This document shows positions 1 through 14,377 of a DNA stretch of 64,000 bases, piece by piece (position 1 is the stretch's first letter; every line of letters begins with the position of its first letter). The translations under genes were made by a program, and so were the position numbers. The notes below the pieces were generated by a model. It made no database searches and was not told the DNA's origin. It was given only the letters and a program-made list of their open reading frames with translations. Source of the DNA: Sapria himalayana (Eukaryota; Streptophyta; Magnoliopsida; Malpighiales; Rafflesiaceae); NCBI GenBank assembly GCA_029783825.1, contig JAREIK010000353.1, positions 63,676 through 127,675 on the forward strand. The letters are read 5' to 3'.

Positions 1-3000
1 TTTTATTATTATTTTAAATATTCATTTTAATTATTTATATGTTTATTTTTATAGAAATATTTATTACGATATAAATTATGAGTGTGACAAATATAATTTA
101 AATAATTTATTTTTAATCAAAAAATATATATATGCTTATAAAAGAAGTAAACATTTAAAAATTAAAAATTATTATCCAGTAATATTTTTTAATTTAATTT
201 TGAATCAATTTGGGTTTTGTGAATATTTTTTAATTAATATTAAACTTATTATTTATAGTTTATTAATTTAATTTTTGATCATTATTATAATATCTATCAA
301 TAAAATTGTTTATATTGAATTTATATGATATATAATTATTAAAATTATTATAACTAAATATTGTATTCACATTTCAAAAAATTTAAAATATTATTATATT
401 TTCAAAGGTTATAACCTATGAAAATAATAAAAAATTACAAATTTTTTTTTATTTTATTATTTAATTAAAACCTATAAACCACTAAATGCCTAAAAACATA
501 AATTGCTAAACTCCTAAAAGACAAAGCCTCTAAATACTTAAAGCATTAAACAGGTGTACATTAATAATAAATCATAAATCTCATTTTAATTTTTATTAAG
601 TATAATTTTAAATTTTTATTTTAATTATTTATCAGTTTATTTTTATAGAAATATTAATTACAAAATAAATTATTAGTGAGACAGATCTATTTAAAATAAT
701 TTATTTTTTATAAAAAGAAATATATATGCTTATATAAAGAGGAAAAATTTTAAAAACAAAAATTTATTAGTTTGTAATATATTTTATTTTGATTTTGAAT
801 CATTTTAGTTTTTGCAATTATATTTTAATTTACATCATTCTTATTAATAATAGTTTATTAATTTTTTATTGATCATTATTATAATATCTATAAATAAAAT
901 TATTTATATAGAGTTTATATTATATATAATTATTAAGAATATTATAACTAAATATTATATTAACATTTAAAAAAAATTAAAAATTATTATATTTTCAAAG
1001 GTTATAACCTTCAAAAATTAAAAAAAAAATTAAAAAATTTAATTTTTTTTTAATTCTTTAAATAAAAACTATAAATCACTAAACCCCAAAACACCTAAAT
1101 ACTTAAACCATTAAACTGGTATATCCTGAATAATAAATAATAAAAATCTATTTTATTTGTATTCATTATTATTTTAAATATTCATTTTAATTATTTATTA
1201 GTTTATTTTTATAGAATTATACATTAAAAATAAATTATGAGGAAGACAAATATAATTTAAATAATTTACATTTAATAACAAAAAAATAAACTTATAAAAG
1301 GAAGCAAAACATCAAAGAAACTATTATTTTGTAATATATTTTACTTTGATTTTGAATAAATTTATGTTTTGCAAATATATTTAAAATAATATCTATCTTA
1401 TTAAAAATAGTTTATTAATTTATTTTTTTATCATTAATATAATATAATTTCAATTTAATTTTTTATATTGAATTTACATGATATATAATTATTAAGATTA
1501 TCATAACTAAATATAGTATTCACATTAAAAAAAATTTAAAAATTGTTATATTTTCTAAGTTTATAACCTTCAAAAATGAAAAAAATAACAAAAATAAATT
1601 TTTTATAATATCATTGTTTAAATAAAACTTATAAATCATTCAATGCCTAAATACTTAAATATCTAAACACATAAACCCCGAAGCCCCTAAATACTTAAAC
1701 CTTTAAGCTCGTAAACCTTAAATATAATTTAAATAATTTATAAAAATATTAATTATAAAATAAATTATGAGTGATACAAATATAATTTAAATAATATATT
1801 TTTCATCAAAAAAACATATAAGCTTATAAAATGATGCAAAAATTAAAAAAAAATTATTATTTAGTAATAAATTTTACTTTGATTTTGAATCATTTTAGGT
1901 TTTTTAATTATATTTTAATTTATATCTATTATATTAATAATAGTTTATTAATTTATTTTTTGATAATTGATATAATATCTATCAATGAAATTATTTATAT
2001 TTAGTTTATATTAAATATAGTTATAACATTTATTATTACTAAATATTGTATTCACATTTTTTAAAAATTTTAAAATTATTATATTTTCAAATGTTATAAA
2101 TTTTGAAAATTTTTAAAAATATCAAAAATAATTTTTTTGTTATTTCTTTGTTTGAATAAAACCTATAAACCATTAAATGCCTAAATACTTAAATCAATAA
2201 CTTCTAAATCTTAAAAACAATAATAGATAAATTTTTTAAACATCTATATCCTAAAAAATAAATAATAAATCTCATTTTTATTTTGTTCATTATAATTTTA
2301 AATATTCATTTTAATTATTTATTTGTTTATTTTTAAATAAATATTAATTACAAAATAAATTATAAGTTATACAAATATAATTTATATAAATTATTTTCAA
2401 CGAAAAAATATAGATAAACTTAATAAAAGAATAAAAAAATTAAAAACAAAAAATATTATATAGTAATATATTTTGCATTGTTTCTGAATCATTTTAGGTT
2501 TTGTAATTATATTTTAATTGATATCTAACATATTAATAATAGATTATTAATTTTTTTTGATCATTATTAGAATATTTATCAAAAAAAATGTTTATATTGA
2601 ATTTATATGATATATAAATTTAATAATTATTATAAATAAATATTGTATTCACTTTTGAAAAAAGTTTTAAAATTTTTTTTATTTCATTCTTTAAATAAAA
2701 CCTAGAATTCATTAGATGCCTAAACACTTAAATCACTAAATTAAAAAATCTCGATACCCCTATATAGATAATCCATTAAATTGGTATGCCCTAAATAATA
2801 ATTAATAAATCTCATTTTTATTTGTTTTCATTATAATTTAAAAAATTTATTTTGATTTTTAAGTTATATATATATATATATATATATTAATTATAAATTA
2901 ATTATGAGTTAAAAATATAATTTATAAAAATTATTTTTAATCAAAACATAGATAAGCTTATAAACAGAATAAAAATTTAAAAACAAATAATTATTATTAA

Positions 3001-3092
3001 GTAATATATTTTGCTTTGCTTTTGAATCATTTTAGGTTTTGATTTTATATTTTAAGTAATATCAATCTTATTCATAATAGATTTTTAATTTA
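1..3092 (+). repeat. AT-rich satellite array, forward arm
   Basis: About five and a half diverged monomers of roughly 535-600 bp lie head to tail. A landmark reading close to TTTCAAAGGTTATAACCT recurs near 406, 995, 1552 and 2085, and a second landmark (AAATAAATTATGAGTG-like) recurs near 70, 660, 1220, 1760, 2350 and 2895. Each unit carries a stretch of short phrases such as CCTAAATACTTAAAC followed by a unit-specific tag. Those tags let units be named D, C, B, A, E from left to right. No coding potential is visible; short open frames are chance products of low complexity. The array starts before the window. The switch of orientation is near 3092. Confidence 0.85.
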
Positions 3093-6000
3093 TTTTGTAA
3101 TTAATATTTATATAAAAATAAACAAATAATTAATTAAAATGAATAATTAAAATTATAATGAAAAAAATAAAAATGAGATTTATTATTTATTTTTTAGGAT
3201 ATACATGTTTAAAAAATTTATCTATTATTGTTTTCAAGATTTAGAAGTTATTGATTTAAGTATTTAGGCATTTAATGGTTTATAGGATTTATTCAAACAA
3301 TGAAATAACAAAAAAATTATTTTTGAAATTTTTTAAAATTTTCAAAATTTATAACATTTGAAAATATAATAATTTTGAAATTTTTTTAAAATGTGAATAC
3401 AATATTTAGTAATAATAAATATTATAACTATATATAATATAAACTAAATATAAACAATTTTATTGATAGATATTATATCAATTATCAAAAAATAAATTAA
3501 TAAACTATTATTAATATGATAGATATAAATTAAAATAAAATTAAAAAACCTAAAATGATTCAAAATCAAAGTAAAATTTATTACTAAATAATATTTTTTT
3601 TAAGGTTTTGCATCATTTTATAAGCTTATATTTTTTTTTGATGAAAAATATATTATTTAAATTATATTTTTATCACTCATAATTTATTTTGTAATTAATA
3701 TATCTATAAGTTATTTAAATTATATTTAAGGTTTACGAGTTTAAAGGTTTAAGTATTTAGGGGCTTCGGGGTTTAGGAATTTAGATATTTATGTATTTAT
3801 GCATTTAATATTTTATAAGTTTTATTTAAATAATGATATAACAAAAAATTTATTTTTGTTATTTTTTCTCATTTTTGAAGGTTATAAACTTAGAAAATAT
3901 AACAATTTTTAAATTTTTTTATATGTGAATACTATATTTACTTATGATAATCTTAATAATTATCTATGATGTAAATTCATATAAACAATTATATTGAAAT
4001 ATATTATATTAATGATCAAAAAATAAATTAATAAACTATTATTAATAAGATAGATATTATTTTAATTATATTTGCAAAACGTAAATTTATTCAAAATCAA
4101 AGTAAAATATATTAAAAAATTATACTTTCTTTGATGTTTTGCTTCTTTTTATAAGTTTATATTTTTTGTTATTAAAAGCAAATTATTTAAATTATATTCT
4201 TCTTCATTATAATTAATTATTAATTTATAATTCTATAAAAATAAACTAATAAATAATTAAAATAATATTTAAAATTATAATGAATACAAATAAAATAGAT
4301 ATTTATTATTTATTATTCAGGATATACTAGTTTAATGGTTTAAGTATTTAGGTGTTTTGGGGTTTAGTGATTTAAGTGTTTAGGCCTTTAGTGATTTATA
4401 GTTTTTATTTAAAGAATTAAAAAATAAAAAATTTAATTTTTTGATTTTTTTTAATCTTTGAAGGTTTTAACCTTTGAAATTATAATAATTTTTAATTTTT
4501 TTTAAATGTGAATAGAATATTAAGTTATAATAATCTAAATAATTATATATAATGTAAACTCAATATAAATAATTTTATTAATAGATATTATAATAATGAT
4601 CAATAAAAATTAATAAACTATTATTAATAAGAATGATATAAATTAAAATATAATTGCAAAATTTAAAATGATTCGAAATAAAAATAAAATATATTACTAA
4701 ATAATAAATTTTTGTTTTTAAAATATTGCATCTTTTTATAAGGATATATATTTTTTTTGATGAAACAAAATTATTTAAATTAGATCTATCTCACTAATAA
4801 TTTATTTTGTAATTAATATTTCTATAAAAATAAACTGATAAATAATTAAAATAAAAATTTAAAATTATACTTAATAAAAATTAAATTGAGATTTATTATT
4901 TTTTATTATTGTACACCTGTTTATTAGTTTAAGTATTTAGAGGTTTTGTCATTTAAATGTTTAGCAATTTATGTTTTTAGGCATTTAGTGGTTTATAGGT
5001 TTTATTTAAATAATAAAATAACAAAAAAAAATTGTAATTTTTTATTATTTTCATAGGTTATAACCTTTGAAAATATAATAATATTTAAAATTTTTTGAAA
5101 TGTGAATACAATATTTAGTTATAATGATATTAATAATTATAAATCATATAAATTTAATATAAACAATTTTATTGATAGATAATATAATAATGATCAAAAT
5201 TTAAATTAATAAAATATTAATAAAAAGATAGATTTTAATTAAAAAATATTTACAAAACCGAAATTGATTCAAAATTAAAGTAAAGTATATTACTGGATAA
5301 TAATTTTAAATTTTTTAATTTTTACTTCTTTTATAAGCATATATTTTTTTTGATTAAAAATAAATTAATTAAAATATATGTCGCTTTCATAATTTCATTT
5401 TGTAATAAATATTTCTAAAAAAATAATTTAATAAATAATTAAAATGAATATTTAAAATTATAATATATAGAAATAAAAATTAGATTTATTAATTATTAAT
5501 TAGTATATAGCGATTTAATGGTTTATGTATTTAGGCATTATGTGGTTTAGGAGTTTACTTATTTAACAGTGTATGCATTTATTGTTTATAGGTTTTATTA
5601 AAAAAATAAAATAAAAAAAGATTATTTTTATTATTTTTTGAAATTTTCAAAGGTTATAATCTTTGAATATATAACAATTTTTAAATTTTTTTTAAATATG
5701 AAAACTATATTTAGTTATAATAATCATTATATTTATATATCATATAAATTCAATATAAACAATTTTATTGATAAATATTCTAATAATGATCAAAAAATAA
5801 ATTAATAATCTATTATTAATAAGATAGATATCAATTAAAATATAATTACAAAACATAAAATGATTCAAAAGAAAAGCAAAATATATTACGATATAATAAT
5901 TTGTGTTTTAAAAATTTTTTTTCTTTTAACAAGTTTATCAATAATTTTTTGATAAAAAATAATTTATATAAATTATATTTGTCCAACTCAATTTATTTTG

Positions 6001-8960
6001 TAATTAATATTTATATATAAATAAACAAATAAATAAATAAAATGAATAGTTAAAATTATAATGAAAAAAAATGAGATTTATTATTTATTATTTAGTGATA
6101 CCGGTTTAATTTAATTTAGATCTGTCTCACTAATAATTTATTTTGTAATTAATATTTCTATAAAATAAATTGATAACTAATTAAAATAAAAATTTAAAAT
6201 TATACTGAATAAAAATTAAAATAAGATTTATGATTTATTATTAATGTATGCCAATTTAATGATTTAAGTATTTAGAGGTTTTATCATTAGGAGTTTAGCG
6301 ATTTATGTTTTTAGGCTTTTAGTGGTTTATAGGTTTTATTTAAAAAAATAAAATAACAAAAAAATTTTCTATAATTTTTTATCATTTTCATAGGTTATAA
6401 CATTTGAAAATATAATAATATTTAAAATTTTTTAAAATTTTAATATAATATTTTGTTATAATAATATTAATAATTATATATCATATAAATTTAATATAAA
6501 TAATTTTATCGATAGATATTATAATAATGATGAAAAATTTAATTAATAAACTATTTATAATAAGATAGATATTAATTAAAAAATATTTACAAAACCCAAA
6601 TTGATTAAAAATTAAAGTAAAATATATTAGTTGATAATAATTTTAAATTTTTAATAATACTTCTTTTATACTTCTTTTAAAAGCGTATATATTTTTTTTG
6701 AAAATAAATAAATTATTTAAATTTTATATGTCGCACTCATAATTTATTTTGTAATAAAAATTTCTATAAAAATAAACTAATAAATAATTAAAATGAATTT
6801 ATGAAATAATAATAAATTGAAATAAAAATTCAATTTATTAATTATAAAGTCGTATATAGCGGTTTAATGGTTTATATATTTATGCATTACGGGGTTTAGG
6901 AGTTTACTGATATAACTGTGTATGCATTTAGTGGTTTATAGGTTTTATTTAAAAAATAAAATAACATAAAATTTATTTTTATTATTTTTTCATATTTCCA
7001 AAGGTTATAACCTTTGTAAATATAATAATTTTTAAATTTTTTCAAAAGTGAATTCAATATTTAGTTATAATAATCATTATATTTATATATCATATAAATT
7101 CAATATAAACAATTTTAATGATAAATATTCTAATAATGATCAAAAAATAAATTAATAAATAATTATTAATAAGATAGATATCAATTAAAATATAATTACA
7201 AAATCTAAAATGATTCAGGAGAGCAAAATATATTACTATATAATAAATTTTAGTTTTTAAATTTTTTATTCTTTTTATAAGTTTATCTATATTTTTCGAT
7301 GAAAAATAATTTATATAAATTAAATTTGTCTAACTAATAATTTATTTTGTAATTAATATTTATATAATAATAAACTAATAAATAATTAAAATGAATATTT
7401 AAAATTCTAATTAAAAAAAATAATATTGAGATTTATTATTTTTTATTTAGTGTATACTAGTTTACAAGGATTATCTTTTTAGGATTTTAGAGATTTAGGA
7501 GTTATTGATTTAAGTGTTTTGGCATTTAGTAGTTTATAGGATTTATTTAAATAATTAAATAAGAAAAAAGTTATTTTTGATATTTTCTCACATTTTCTAA
7601 GGTTATAACCTTTGAAAATATAATAATTTTATAATTTTTTAAAAATGTGAATACAATATTTTGTAATAAAAATAATTATAATTATATATAATCTAAACAA
7701 AATATAAAGAATTTTATTGATAGATATTAAATCAATTATCAAAAAATAAATTAATATGCTATTATTAATATGATAGATATATATTAAAATATAATTGCAA
7801 AACCTAAAATTATTCAAAATCAAAGTAAAATTTATTACTAAATAATAATTTTTGTTTCTTAGTTTTTGGTTCTTTTTATAAGCTTATATTTTTTTTTGAT
7901 GAAAAATAAATTATTTAAATTAAATTTGTTTCACTCATAATTTATTTTGTAATTTATATTTTAATAAATTATTTAAATTATAATTAAGGTTTACGAGTTT
8001 AAAGGTTTAAGTATTTACGGGCTTTTGTGTTATGGAGTTTAGAGATTTAAGTGTTGAGGGATTAGTGGTTTATAAGTTTTATTTAAACAATGATAAAGCA
8101 TAAAATTTATTTTTTTTTATTTTTTCTAATTTTTGAAGGTTATATCATTTGAAAATATAATAATTTTAAATTTTTTTTCAAATGTAAATATAAAATTTAT
8201 TTATAATAATCTTCATAAATATAAGTCATTTAAATTCAATATAAATAATTACATTGCTAGATTTTATAATAATGATCAAAAAATAAATTAATAAACTATT
8301 ATTAATAAAATAGATATTATTTAAAAAGTATTTTCAAAATCTAAATTTATTCAAATCAAAGTAAAATATATATCTAAATAATAATTCTTTTTATGTTTTG
8401 CTTTTTTTATAAATTATTTTTGTTATATTTGTCTTACTCATAATTTATTTTGTAATTTATAATTCTATAATAATAAACTAATAAATAATTAAAATGAATA
8501 TTTAAAATTATAATGAATACAAATAAAATTGAGATTTATTATTTATTATTCCGGATATAACAGTTTAATGGTTTAAGTATTTAGGTGTTTTGTGGTTTAG
8601 GAGTTTAGTGATTCAATTGTTTAGACCTTTAGTGATTTATAGTTTTTATTTAAAGAATGAAAAAACAAAAAATTAAATTTTTTGATTTTTTTTCATTTTT
8701 GAAGGTTATAACCTTTGAAAATATAATAATTTTAATTTTTTTTTAAAATATGAATATAATATTTAGTTATAATAATCTTAATAATTATCTATAATGTAAA
8801 CTCAATATAAATAATTTTATTAATACATTTTATAATAATGATCAATAAATAAATTAATAAACTAGTATTTATAAGAATGATATAAATTAAAATATAATTG
8901 TAAAATCTAAAATGATTCAAAATCAAAATAAGATATTGTACTAAATAATAATAATTATTT
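3093..8960 (-). repeat. AT-rich satellite array, inverted arm
   Basis: The same monomer as in 1-3092 continues in reverse complement. The landmark AGGTTATAACCTTTGAAAAT recurs near 3345, 3880, 4463, 5046, 5651, 6392, 7003, 7602, 8140 and 8704, giving spacings of about 535-740 bp. Unit-specific tags give the order A B C D E D E A B C, so the D-E pair is duplicated and A-B-C recurs about 4.2 kb later. Units A-D at 3.1-5.5 kb mirror units D-A at 1-2.34 kb. For example, the tag ACAGGTGTAC at 550-559 has its complement at 4911-4920. The array ends abruptly near 8960 in unrelated sequence. No genes are seen. Confidence 0.85.
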
Positions 8961-9379
8961 TTTTAAAAAAAATAGTATTTATTAATTATAACCCTCTCTT
9001 TTGGCGGAGGAATATCATTTTTACAACCTACTTGCTTGCTACTCATAGCCCTTTACGCCCTTTTCTCCTACACAAAGCATTAGTTATTGTAAATGTAATA
9101 TAAGAAAACATGGACAAACATATGCTGATTCTAATCGACATAGAGAACAATTTTGAGCTTCTTTAGGAATTTTCAGCATTGTTGTTGACTGCACTTTGTT
9201 GCTCGTTGAAATATGAGTCTTTATCCTTTGATCCCTTTCTTCAAACCAGCTACCTTCCCTTCCTGCCGGGCCTTTAACTCTGTCCAACAACTTTATTGAT
9301 CTTGTGTAACAAGAGCTGCAAACTTTATTAAGTATGATACTAAGTATAATATATCCCTTTCATATCTATAGTATGATAT
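8961..9379. other. Unassigned sequence between satellite and hAT relic
   Basis: This stretch is less AT-rich than the satellite and does not repeat elsewhere in the window. A 68-codon minus-strand frame at 9084-9290 has coding-like composition, but I recognise no family, start context or splice sites. It may be flanking host DNA or the 3' end of the adjacent hAT relic. Confidence 0.3.
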
Positions 9380-11235
9380 TCAATATATATATCATGATCA
9401 TCATGTATAATTCTGAAAGTAGAATGAGTGGTGGCATTAATATCATTGATGTCCGATGAATCACCATCTGCAAAAATTTTGTACTTAATCCCGATTGCCT
9501 AATTTGAATTTTCCTAGCTCTTTAACCATGCAAAGTGCTTCAAAGATATATAGTTGTAATCTGAATCTCCTATTTGAAATATTATTTATAGCCACGGAAT
9601 AAGATGACTTCGATGTTATGCTAGATACCAAAGGGGTTAGTAGATCATATGTCATCTTAGATAGCATTAGATAGGTTGATTCGTATGATTTCCACCAACA
9701 AAAAAAAATCTAAATTCTTATTATTATCATGTAATATGATGGAGTCATAATTGGTATCTAAATATCAATAAAGCTCGCTTCTTTTTGAGAAACCACTCCT
9801 TTATTTATCCATAGCTAACTGGATAGAAAAGTCATAATCTCTGAATATAATGTCCATGTTCATACATAGAGCTTTCCTACAATTATTACTATATCTAGTA
9901 TCCTAATATATAAATATATTATTCAATTTTTCATAAATCCAATCATCAAGTTCTCGTTCATCTATTTGGTTCATGCGTATGGATATGTGTGTTGGGATAT
10001 TTTCTAGCCTTTTCGTCTTAACCCTAGGATTCATATAGACAGCTAAGTAATAAAGTATTGGAATAAATGACTTGTATTCTAAATATTTGGTTTTTATCTA
10101 AATATCTATGATACTAATTGTAGGGCATCCTCTATACTTTCTAAATATGCCACTAATGTTGCACATGCACCTAGGGCACCTAAGCACAATATAAGTGGTT
10201 GGAATCTATACAATTGAACACATGTTTGTCATATCATAAAAAATCTTAAGGAATTTTATAAAATAAATTTCTATATCCCAATTTGAATCATCAATGGTAA
10301 GCTTATCATTCCCACTATTGACACAATCACACATCATGTGTTGGTAGCCAACACATGACTCTAACATCATGTAAGTATGATTCTAACTTCTATTTGGATT
10401 TTTTAGGTCTACTGACCATTATAGACTATTAAACTCTTGTTGTCTACTAAGCATTCTAAGATTTTTTTATTTGTTATATTCAAAAAAGATCCTAACACAC
10501 AATCATATATAATAGTGTCATCATGAGGAAGAAAGATCTTAGAAAATCTTGAAATTTTTTTATTAAGTTTCTACTTAGAATCTACATAATGGATAGTGAG
10601 GTATATGAATGATACATCATCATGGTTAGTTCATATGTCAAACATCATGTATGCCACTCTGATATATTTTTAAAATTTATTAATTATTAATTATGTTTCT
10701 AATTTATAATATTTTATTATGTCACTCCTACTGGTATACCTAGAATTCTATGATAAGCAGTTTAGAAGTAGGTCTACTTAATATTGACTAAGATATAATC
10801 ATATAAAAATCTAATCTAAAGACTAATGATAGTAATCAGTTTGGCCAAAGCTTATCTCTCAAAGTCATTGTGATAAATGAGATGGGCCAATGAATTTGAA
10901 ATAGACTCAACTTTTTTTTATTGCCACTCAGTTGAGTTTAAATGGGATCTAACACACCATGTTTTTTGGTGCGTTGATTGGTATGATTCTTAAGGTGACT
11001 AATGCCACCAGTACTCCTACATGTATATATTTTTTATAATATATATACTATGTAAATTTTTCTTCAATACCCCTAGATTTTTTATTTTTTTATGTTTAAA
11101 TGAGTCTAAACTACTAAAGTTTACAAACTTTTAGGTTTTTAAGAAAATAGGTCGAGACCATTTTTAAAATATGTAGTTTCGACCTCGAACATTTTGTTTG
11201 AGTTGTCATTAGTATCTATATTTAGGTCAAAATCA
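9380..11235 (-). pseudogene. hAT transposase relic (old copy)
   Basis: This is a heavily decayed copy of the BED-finger hAT transposase that is nearly intact at 44093-46222. The best piece is the C-terminal dimerisation domain at 9485-9667, with the phrase YDLLTPLVSSITSKSSYSVA matching the [20 protein letters not shown] of the good copy. Further upstream on the minus strand, 10900-11010 matches the segment just after the BED finger. 11090-11220 matches the coding start region of the copy at 61-64 kb. Many frameshifts and stops separate the pieces. Coordinates of both ends are approximate. It is older than the other two copies, judged by its decay. Confidence 0.75.
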
Positions 11236-11246
11236 TTATCATAACA

Positions 11247-12356
11247 AAGATATGTCAAATGGATCATGTCGTGCCAACATGCTAATTTCAGTGTGGCCCA
11301 TCTATGCCACCATGTTGTCCCTGGCATGATACGAGTAGCCAAACATCATGCCCACATGACCCATTTGGCCTATAGTTGTGTCATGTCATGTCAGGTCATG
11401 CTAGGTCATGCTAGTTCATCTCAATTTATGCTGCTTTGTTCTTGTTCATGCCGAATCATGCTAGTTCATACGGATTCATGCTAGTTCATGCCGGTTAATG
11501 CCAGATAATTTCAGCTGATTCATGTTAGTGCATGCTAGTTCATACTGGTTCATGATGATTCATGCTAGATCATGCCATTTTGGGTAGAACTTGAAAATTA
11601 AAATAAGATATTATAGAGACCCTTGTATGCATGAAAGATTGAAAAGATTCAAAGTTGAGCATTCAGGATAAGAAATAATATATGATGACAAATGATGATT
11701 TATGAGATATGAAGATCAAGGATATTGAGGATGCTAACGACATTTTCAGATATAGTCATGATGATGATGATGATCTACATCCATCATCACTACCATATAA
11801 CATATATCGATTGATTATTGATGATTCTTGATTCATGACATCATGTGATATTGTGCTTGTCAGCTAGTGCTTTTTTTTTCATTATTTTATATTATTTTGA
11901 TTATTACAATATTGATGTATTAGACGTTAAATTACGCTTTTCATCATTTTTTATGATGGTTGTTTTTTTAAAATATGATTTACTTATTATTTATATTATG
12001 TTTTTATTCTGATTAATCTTTTATGAAATTAAAATAAATTTTTAATCTTTGCTTTGAGTTGAACCAAACAGAATATCAAGCTATAATTTCGTCTTCATGA
12101 TTTAAAATTTTAATTTATATTAAAATTTAAAAGGAAAGCCCAAGCCACCTAAAAGGCCAAAAAAGTGAACTAGTTCGTGCTAGCATGAATTGGCCCAAAC
12201 CTGCACGACCTGCTTTATACTAGCACTTTTTGGGCCAACTATGTCGTACAGGACAAGGCACGGGACCCTCTCATGTCATGCCTGGCATGGCACGACATGA
12301 TTATGTTACACTTAAAAGGGTCATATCTACACGATACGGCTCATTTGACATTTCTT
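11247..12356. mobile_element. Degenerate non-autonomous hAT-like element
   Basis: The left end reads AAGATATGTCAAATGG and the right end, reversed, reads AAGAAATGTCAAATGAGC. Both are worn versions of the TAGAGGTGTCAAACG terminus of the hAT family in this window. The interior holds short repeats built on TCATGCTAGTTCATGC and the phrases TGCCTGGCATGGCACGACATG typical of the GC-rich subterminal parts of this family. Flanks TCATAACA and TGATTACA agree at six of eight bases, a possible old target duplication. It sits directly against the decayed hAT relic. No protein is encoded. Confidence 0.5.
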
Positions 12357-14377
12357 ATGATTACATCTTTTTTATTTTTTTGGTGGAGCTTATAACTTTT
12401 AATATATTTTGTACGTGTCAGCACAATATGGTATGAGAATGCCAATGTTAAGCCCTTTGTTGTGACACATATTTTCTTTGTATTAAAGTTTGTTATATTT
12501 TCTTTTTAGTTCAATACTTTATTAAGCAATTGAGTTGTGACTTTATTTTTTTTCTTCAGATATTTTGTGGAAGATTAACAAACCATGCGTCATGATTCTA
12601 ATCCTTAATTTCAACATGTTTTAGTCATGATACTATTAGTCCTATTATGACGTGACGAAAGCCAATATGAAGAATTTGAGACATGCCATTGTTTTTACTG
12701 TCCCAATGTGGACCATCAGAAACACAAATTATCCTCAAACTTTATTTTAAATAGTGAATATAAAAATCCTAGATGGGAATCGATACAAGGAGGCAGAATC
12801 AAATAGCAATAGTTAGAATAGAGGCAATAGAACAAAATAGAATATGAAGAGAAATTAAATGTGTTTATGCTAATGATACTCTGACAAAGTATTTCGGCAG
12901 CAGACAATATCACATGAGGCCGATCGCAGATAGTAGAATCATAGGAAAGTTCTACCAACTGAAAGACCTCACAACACAAAAAAATTCAACAAAACATTCA
13001 TTTATATTTATTTGTATTTGTGAACCAATGTTGGATCGGATGCTTGGGTTTTATTTTTTCTTAATGCTAGGTTATATCTTTCTTTGTGGTTAATTTTTAA
13101 CTGATGTATAATGAGTGTTGAATTATAATGTAATAAATTTCATAGAAATATAGTCTGAATTTTGTTGATGTTTTTGGAATGATACATAAATTTTGGTAGA
13201 AGCCAAAATGTATACAACAAACTAGGATAATTAATATATGGATTGTACTTTGTTTATTGATGACTTACCTTCGGCGCATCAAGTTATTATCAGTTATCAT
13301 GTTCGTATATGTTTCTTAGTATGGTGGCATGCAATAAGAACACATGTATGACTCTTAGAAGGGATGACAAATTATAAGAGCACATATGTGATAAACTCTC
13401 TGCATTGATTACTAGGAACAAGCTTAGACACTTGGAGATATTTTTCACATGGATGTGACAAGGGACTAATTAAATATCCGAGTGTTATCTAATGATTTGG
13501 CTGTCCAAGGTATCATGTGATTCTTAGATGGAGTGTAATAGGTGAATAATATCATGGGCTTGAGGTATTCATCTTGATGAGTGCTTTTATGTGTTTTTAG
13601 CAATGATAATAGGTTTATTATCATCCTCATCCCCTACATAAATTTTTTTTGGTGACTTGGTGATGAGTATGATAAGTGTGACCTACAATTATCAAGGTCA
13701 CGCATTTTCTTATCTATGAATTAATAATTTGTAGATTATATGATCATTAAAGTTGAGCAAAGATAATCACGTTGCACAATAAAATAGATCAATCCTAGAA
13801 TCATTCAATCGTATATATGTTGTGATTAAATATGATAGAAGCTTCGACATCATTTCAACTCAAAACATTAATTAATGTGGGATTGATATCCGGACTCTAA
13901 TAGTCTACTTTATTACTTGTTAGATTTGTATATTTGTGGTTACATAATGTGTGAATAGAATTCACCCAACATTGAGTACATATTATTTACACAACTTTCT
14001 TACCTTTTACAGTGATAATAAGGATTTGTATCAAATTACTTTAATGTATTTTATGATGCAGATGATATTGAGATAATATATTATTTTATTAAAAATAAGA
14101 TTCATTATAGTTTGTTTATCATTGGTTTTTTTAAATATATTTTTTATATTAATCTTAAATTAATTATTGATTATATTCATGATGATTTAGAGATGAATAC
14201 AAATTACATCTTTTTTTTTTGAAATTGTTTATTGGATATTTACGGTCTAGTTTGATGGTGAGTGTATTTATGTTTTTTTTTAATTTTCCCATATATTTTT
14301 TATATCTTTCTAACATGATTTAGTGGAGCATTAATAGTATCATGAATAATGTGAGAGAAATTGAGCAAGATGTTAAC
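12357..14377. other. Intergenic, no recognisable feature
   Basis: AT-rich sequence with short open frames only (for example minus-strand 12716-12979), none matching a family I know. Composition is less extreme than the satellite, so it may be very old transposon sequence. Confidence 0.3.

Noticed and set aside
7629..7823. 64-codon minus-strand frame in the satellite
   Set aside because: Only I, L, Y, N, K-rich low-complexity text from AT-rich repeat; not kept between monomers.
9084..9290. 68-codon minus-strand frame with coding-like composition
   Set aside because: No family, splice signals or repeat copies recognised; kept only as unassigned sequence.
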